Of a stretch of 14,148 nucleotides of DNA, positions 13,964 to 14,148 are shown piece after piece (positions within the stretch are counted from its first letter, which is position 1; every line of letters begins with the position of its first letter). A program made the position numbers and the translations under genes. The notes beneath the pieces are model-generated. The model saw only the letters and a program-made list of their open reading frames with translations, was not told the DNA's origin and searched no databases. The stretch is from an uncultured Clostridia bacterium (GTDB lineage Bacteria > Bacillota > Clostridia > Monoglobales > Firm-18): assembly GCA_937914775.1 (NCBI GenBank), contig CALDNB010000238.1, positions 1 through 14,148 on the forward strand, read 5' to 3'.

Positions 13964-14148
13964 GTTTTGATAGCATTTTCGGTCACAGCACAGTAAAAAA
14001 ACAGTTAACGGATATTATTGAAAACGGCACATTGTCCCATGCTTACATTTTTTCAGGTCCAAAGGGCGTTGGAAAATACGACCTTGCAAAAGCAGAAGCA
14101 AGAATGCATATTCTTGAAGGACTCAGGATTGCTCTTGCAAATATTGAC
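13960..14148 (+). CDS. holB: DNA polymerase III delta' subunit N-terminus, ending in a GyrA-like segment (partial, probably chimeric)
   Basis: A 63-codon frame runs to the window edge without a stop. Residues 1-39 are a normal HolB/DnaX-type AAA+ clamp-loader start: FDSIFGHSTVKKQL, then LSHAYIFSGPKGVGK, containing the Walker A-like loop GPKGVGK (33-39). The gene sits directly after darA with an ATGA overlap, as expected. From about residue 40 the sequence reads DLAKAEARMHILEG and continues as DNA gyrase subunit A (listed separately), not as clamp loader. HolB should continue for about 300 residues, with a zinc-binding module after the P-loop in many relatives. A real holB probably starts here, but its continuation is replaced. 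Confidence 0.85.
   Translation, partial: MSFDSIFGHSTVKKQLTDIIENGTLSHAYIFSGPKGVGKYDLAKAEARMHILEGLRIALANID
14074..14148 (+). other. GyrA-like coding segment fused to holB (fragment)
   Basis: In the holB frame, residues 46-63 read EARMHILEGLRIALANID. In GyrA this block follows a TKYDL or TRYDL phrase near the end of the breakage-reunion domain (helical region), where relatives read AHILEGLKIALDNID. The preceding KYDLAKA (14074-14094) fits both GyrA and a HolB P-loop continuation, so the switch falls in that stretch. Only 18 diagnostic residues are seen before the edge. Confidence 0.75.

Noticed and set aside
13960..14148. A clamp-loader/gyrase fusion
   Set aside because: Only 18 GyrA residues are visible, and the switch falls on a 21-base stretch that fits both genes. 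Misassembly is the simpler reading.
1..14148. CRISPR arrays, tRNA or rRNA genes, insertion sequences, prophage or defence genes
   Set aside because: No regular direct repeats, no tRNA-like cloverleaf pieces, no transposase or integrase motifs and no inverted terminal repeats were seen by eye. A covariance-model scan was not possible.

Overview
This AT-rich window looks like a chromosomal fragment of an anaerobic, low-GC Gram-positive bacterium of the class Clostridia, probably uncultivated. The evidence is a complete Rnf complex in the clostridial order rnfCDGEAB, a c-di-AMP receptor DarA/YaaQ next to holB, a MecA-like Clp adaptor, an AlaR/AlaT-like regulator-aminotransferase pair, strong purine-rich Shine-Dalgarno sites and several GTG or TTG starts. 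The genes are tightly packed and no stretch over 300 bases lacks a gene.

Layout. At the left (1-3058, minus strand) lie guaB (IMP dehydrogenase) with a good promoter and a strong intrinsic terminator, then ppx/gppA, then the 5' end of a tRNA-dihydrouridine synthase (dus) gene that runs off the window edge. A 49-codon plus-strand gene (3115-3264, DUF3787-like) converges on an msmK/ugpC-type sugar ABC ATPase, with a shared hairpin terminator between them. From 11704 down to 4538 runs one long minus-strand gene string: rnfC-rnfD-rnfG-rnfE-rnfA-rnfB, an Lrp/AsnC regulator, a class I/II aminotransferase and rsuA. Most junctions overlap or touch. The right part (11836-14148, plus strand) holds a mecA-like gene, an Orn/Lys/Arg decarboxylase-family gene (yaaO-like), darA and the start of holB. 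This resembles the Bacillus yaaO-tmk-yaaQ-yaaR-holB region, but without tmk and yaaR.

How the genes work together. Rnf couples electron flow between reduced ferredoxin and NAD+ to cation transport across the membrane. The Lrp-aminotransferase pair probably handles alanine or a similar amino acid, linking amino-acid metabolism to the same transcript. guaB, rsuA, dus, holB and darA are housekeeping or signalling genes.

Main oddity. Both window edges carry in-frame chimeric reading frames. On the left, a normal Dus N-terminus switches at about residues 37-48 into a repetitive beta-helix surface protein. On the right, a normal HolB N-terminus switches at about residues 39-45 into a GyrA segment. 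In both cases the switch falls where the two unrelated proteins can share a short identical stretch. I read these as probable short-k-mer assembly misjoins at contig ends rather than real fusions, but reads must decide. Otherwise I see no previously undescribed system; the interior is ordinary, well-organised Clostridia chromosome.
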